Positions 61,969 to 64,000 of a stretch of DNA of 64,000 bases are shown here, piece after piece (within the stretch, counting starts at the first letter, position 1; every line of letters starts with the position of its first letter). The stretch is from contig JAQWYK010000025.1 of the NCBI GenBank assembly GCA_029254025.1, forward strand, positions 27,955-91,954. Direction: 5' to 3'. Both the position numbers and the translations under genes were made by a program. Source of the stretch: Crocinitomicaceae bacterium (GTDB taxonomy: Bacteria; Bacteroidota; Bacteroidia; Flavobacteriales_D; Crocinitomicaceae). Under the pieces are notes generated by a model. It was not told the DNA's origin. It ran no database searches and saw nothing but the letters and a program-made list of their open reading frames with translations.

Positions 61969-63678
61969 ATGAAATGGACGATTTTAATTATAGTGGCTTT
62001 TTTAGCTGCTTTTGACAATTACGGTATAGCTCAGTATGATGCTACTGTGAAGTATGATTTTCATCCACCGTTGAACATCCCCTTGGTTTTGTCAGCAAAC
62101 TTTGGTGAGTTGCGATCCAATCATTTTCATACAGGGATTGATTTTAAGACAAATCAAAAAACGGGATATAATTTATACAGCATTGCGGATGGTTACATTT
62201 CAAGGGTCAAGGTATCTCCTCATGGTTATGGATTAGTGGTATACATTGATCACTATAATGGGTTGACTTCTGTGTATGCACATTGTGAGGAGTTTAAAGG
62301 TCCGCTGGCTGAATTGGTGCGTCAACAACAACGAAAAGCACAACATTATGAGATAGAATATTATCCTCCCAAGGACAGTTTAAAGGTGAAGCGGGGAGAG
62401 GTGATTGCGATTTCTGGTAATTCAGGAAGTAGTACTGCACCTCATTTACACTTTGAAATTCGCGATACAAAAACGGAGCACGCGTTAAACCCTTTGTTGT
62501 TCAATTTTGAAGTGTTGGATACACGTAAGCCTACTATTCGTGGGGTGAAGGTCTATGCCCTGACAGACGACGGTTACCGCATTCCGAATAAATCAAAAGT
62601 ACTTTCTGCGTATGGCAGTAATGGAAGCTTTTCAGTATCAGGAAATAAACTTACCATTCCAGCGAATTATACATCTCCAAATGGTGGAGTAGGATTTGCA
62701 TTTGATGCGATTGACCAATTGAATGCCGCCGATAATATTTGTGGGATTTATAAGGTTTATCTTGTAATAGATGGAGATACTGTGTATCATCAAGATATGA
62801 CGGAAATTAGCTTTGAAAGTAATCGGCAAATCAACGTGCATAAAGATTATGAGGATTATCATTTGCGTAGAAAGCATTTTCAGAAGACCTTCAAAACGCC
62901 CCATAATGAGTTGCCCATCTATAAATACCTAAGAAACGATGGTATTTTGAAATTTCAACCGGGAAAATCCTATGCAGTAGAATACAGTTGTGAAGACGCT
63001 TACGGTAATCGGAGTCAACTAGCGTTTGAGTTAGTCGTTATGGCTGGGATGCAAGGTGATGCTTCAGATTATTACATAGACAACCGTGCTTATCTTTACC
63101 CGGATAGTGCGTTTATGAAAGCCACCGACAATTACTATATTTTGTTTCCGCCTCGGATGATTTATGAACCAACTCCATTAAAACTGAGCTATGCACAAGA
63201 ACTGACGTTTGGATCGTCAGCTGTTCCTGTTGACGATTACTATAAAATTATGTTACCCATCAAAAACAAAGCACTATCGAATGAGAAATACTGTGTAGTT
63301 CGGAAAAAAGATAACGGGGCAGTTCAAGCCATAAAAGGAGTAGTAAATAAGGATTGGATCACGATTAAGGTCCGTGATTTTGGTCGTTTTTCGGTCGCGG
63401 CAGATACGACAGCTCCTGTCGTTACGCGAAAGAGCTTTGTGAATGGAGCCACCGTGCGTGGTAAAGAACTGTATTTTAACTTGTCCGATGATCTTTCAGG
63501 AATTGTCGAATATGATTTGTACATCGATGACGTATGGCAAGTGTTACAGTATGAGCCCAAGACGCGTAAGTATTTCTTTCCCCCTGATGCATCCATCGTA
63601 GGGAAGAAAGAGGTAGTATTGCGTTTAGAGGATGCGTGCGGTAATCGCGTAGAAGAGAACTATGAACTTGTTTTTTAA
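61969..63678 (+). CDS. M23-family (LytM-type) zinc metallopeptidase
   Basis: The 569-aa product has a signal peptide (ending near YGIAQ) and an early LytM domain. The zinc-binding His54 and Asp58 are in HTGID, with VYAHCEE and the HxH motif in APHLHFEIRD (about 155-165). Two or three beta-sandwich modules follow (YTSPNGGVGFAFDAIDQ; SGIVEYDLYIDDVWQ) with no sorting domain visible. M23 enzymes cleave peptidoglycan cross-bridges. The long C-terminus may bind cell-wall or partner proteins. Confidence 0.92.
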   Translation: MKWTILIIVAFLAAFDNYGIAQYDATVKYDFHPPLNIPLVLSANFGELRSNHFHTGIDFKTNQKTGYNLYSIADGYISRVKVSPHGYGLVVYIDHYNGLTSVYAHCEEFKGPLAELVRQQQRKAQHYEIEYYPPKDSLKVKRGEVIAISGNSGSSTAPHLHFEIRDTKTEHALNPLLFNFEVLDTRKPTIRGVKVYALTDDGYRIPNKSKVLSAYGSNGSFSVSGNKLTIPANYTSPNGGVGFAFDAIDQLNAADNICGIYKVYLVIDGDTVYHQDMTEISFESNRQINVHKDYEDYHLRRKHFQKTFKTPHNELPIYKYLRNDGILKFQPGKSYAVEYSCEDAYGNRSQLAFELVVMAGMQGDASDYYIDNRAYLYPDSAFMKATDNYYILFPPRMIYEPTPLKLSYAQELTFGSSAVPVDDYYKIMLPIKNKALSNEKYCVVRKKDNGAVQAIKGVVNKDWITIKVRDFGRFSVAADTTAPVVTRKSFVNGATVRGKELYFNLSDDLSGIVEYDLYIDDVWQVLQYEPKTRKYFFPPDASIVGKKEVVLRLEDACGNRVEENYELVF

Positions 63679-63754
63679 CAAGAAGAAATCGCGTTACGAA
63701 CTATTTTAACTGCTTTTATTTTTAACATCAATTTTACACCTTTCATGTAATTCG

Positions 63755-63787
63755 TTGCGCATGAAAATATGCTATGTCATACATTTG
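63755..63787 (+). promoter_or_regulatory. Promoter for the partial secreted protein
   Basis: TTG (63755-63757), 22 nt, then TACATTTG (63780-63787), 21 nt before the ATG at 63809. Confidence 0.55.
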
Positions 63788-63808
63788 GTAAAACAATTGA
63801 ATGATGTT

Positions 63809-64000
63809 ATGAGAAGATTGACGAGTGTATTTATTATGTTCGGATCGTGCTTTGTGATGCACGCGCAACAGGTTGGAACGACAACCATAACGTTTAATGA
63901 TCCTGCAAGAACAGGAGGGTTTGGAAGCGGAGGAGGTGCAGGTCGACAAATCCAAACCGAGATTTATTATCCTGCCACCACTGCTGGAACGGATGTGCCT
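63809..64000 (+). CDS. N-terminal fragment of a secreted protein, possibly an alpha/beta-hydrolase (runs off the right edge)
   Basis: Sixty-four codons are visible. A signal peptide (MRRLTSVFIMFGSCFVMHAQ) is followed by TTTITFNDPARTGGFGSGGG and then RQIQTEIYYPA. This resembles the start of secreted lipase/PAF-acetylhydrolase-like alpha/beta-hydrolases in Flavobacteriia, in which such a strand pair precedes the catalytic domain, many with a T9SS tail. The nucleophile and tail lie beyond the window, so the call is tentative. Confidence 0.5.
   Translation, partial: MRRLTSVFIMFGSCFVMHAQQVGTTTITFNDPARTGGFGSGGGAGRQIQTEIYYPATTAGTDVP

Overview
The window is one contiguous piece of a Bacteroidota chromosome, most likely order Flavobacteriales. 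I would guess a Crocinitomicaceae/Fluviicola-like lineage, but family level is not provable by eye. The evidence is AT-rich DNA, many start codons preceded by the Bacteroidota sigma-factor box TAnnTTTG instead of a -10/-35 pair, few Shine-Dalgarno sequences, a fused SecDF, a six-gene Na+-translocating NADH:quinone reductase operon, PorQ, and a giant secreted metalloprotease with a type IX secretion (T9SS) C-terminal sorting domain. I see no insertion sequence, prophage, CRISPR array, tRNA or rRNA. The content is mainly housekeeping, with a few lineage-specific genes.

Layout, left to right. 1-9.4 kb: the edge of a putative nitronate monooxygenase, a TPR protein, msrA, a small lipoprotein, an AddA-type helicase-nuclease, then a PfkB kinase, a DUF349 protein and a membrane protein. 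9.4-18 kb: dxr, GAPDH, a CYTH protein, a DsbA-family oxidoreductase, valS, a lipid-anchored SPFH protein (minus strand), and rpsF-rpsR-rplI. 18-27.3 kb: a 47-residue Cys/Lys-rich protein, a Pif1-like helicase, then the complete tryptophan operon trpEGDCFBA with a leader peptide and terminator in front. 27.3-35.6 kb: TerC, an acetyltransferase, HPF, a nitroreductase, an outer-membrane protein, secDF, tatA and a cation/Ca2+ exchanger. 35.8-42.8 kb (all minus): a sortilin-type beta-propeller protein, a DUF2147 protein, a lipoprotein, a NatAB-like ABC exporter and apaG. 43-50.2 kb: nqrABCDEF and porQ. 50.2-64 kb: a membrane protein, a MutS2 without Smr domain, a VF530 protein, the T9SS metalloprotease, cmk, a UPF1-like helicase, a fasciclin protein, an M23 peptidase and the start of a secreted hydrolase.

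The strongest regulatory signal is at 20810-21005. A consensus promoter is followed almost at once by a 22-codon ORF with four Trp codons (three consecutive), and then by a strong intrinsic terminator just before trpE. This is the architecture of ribosome-mediated transcription attenuation. The leader mRNA may start at or within a few bases of its AUG. Three other genes (tatA, a 204-aa membrane protein and the M23 peptidase) also have the promoter box 3-5 nt from their ATG, which suggests leaderless transcripts.

Functionally, SecDF, TatA and PorQ cover protein export. The T9SS protease and the partial hydrolase at the right edge are likely clients. The Nqr operon supplies the sodium motive force that this lineage often uses. 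The three SF1 helicases and MutS2 are DNA-maintenance genes scattered through the window, not one island.
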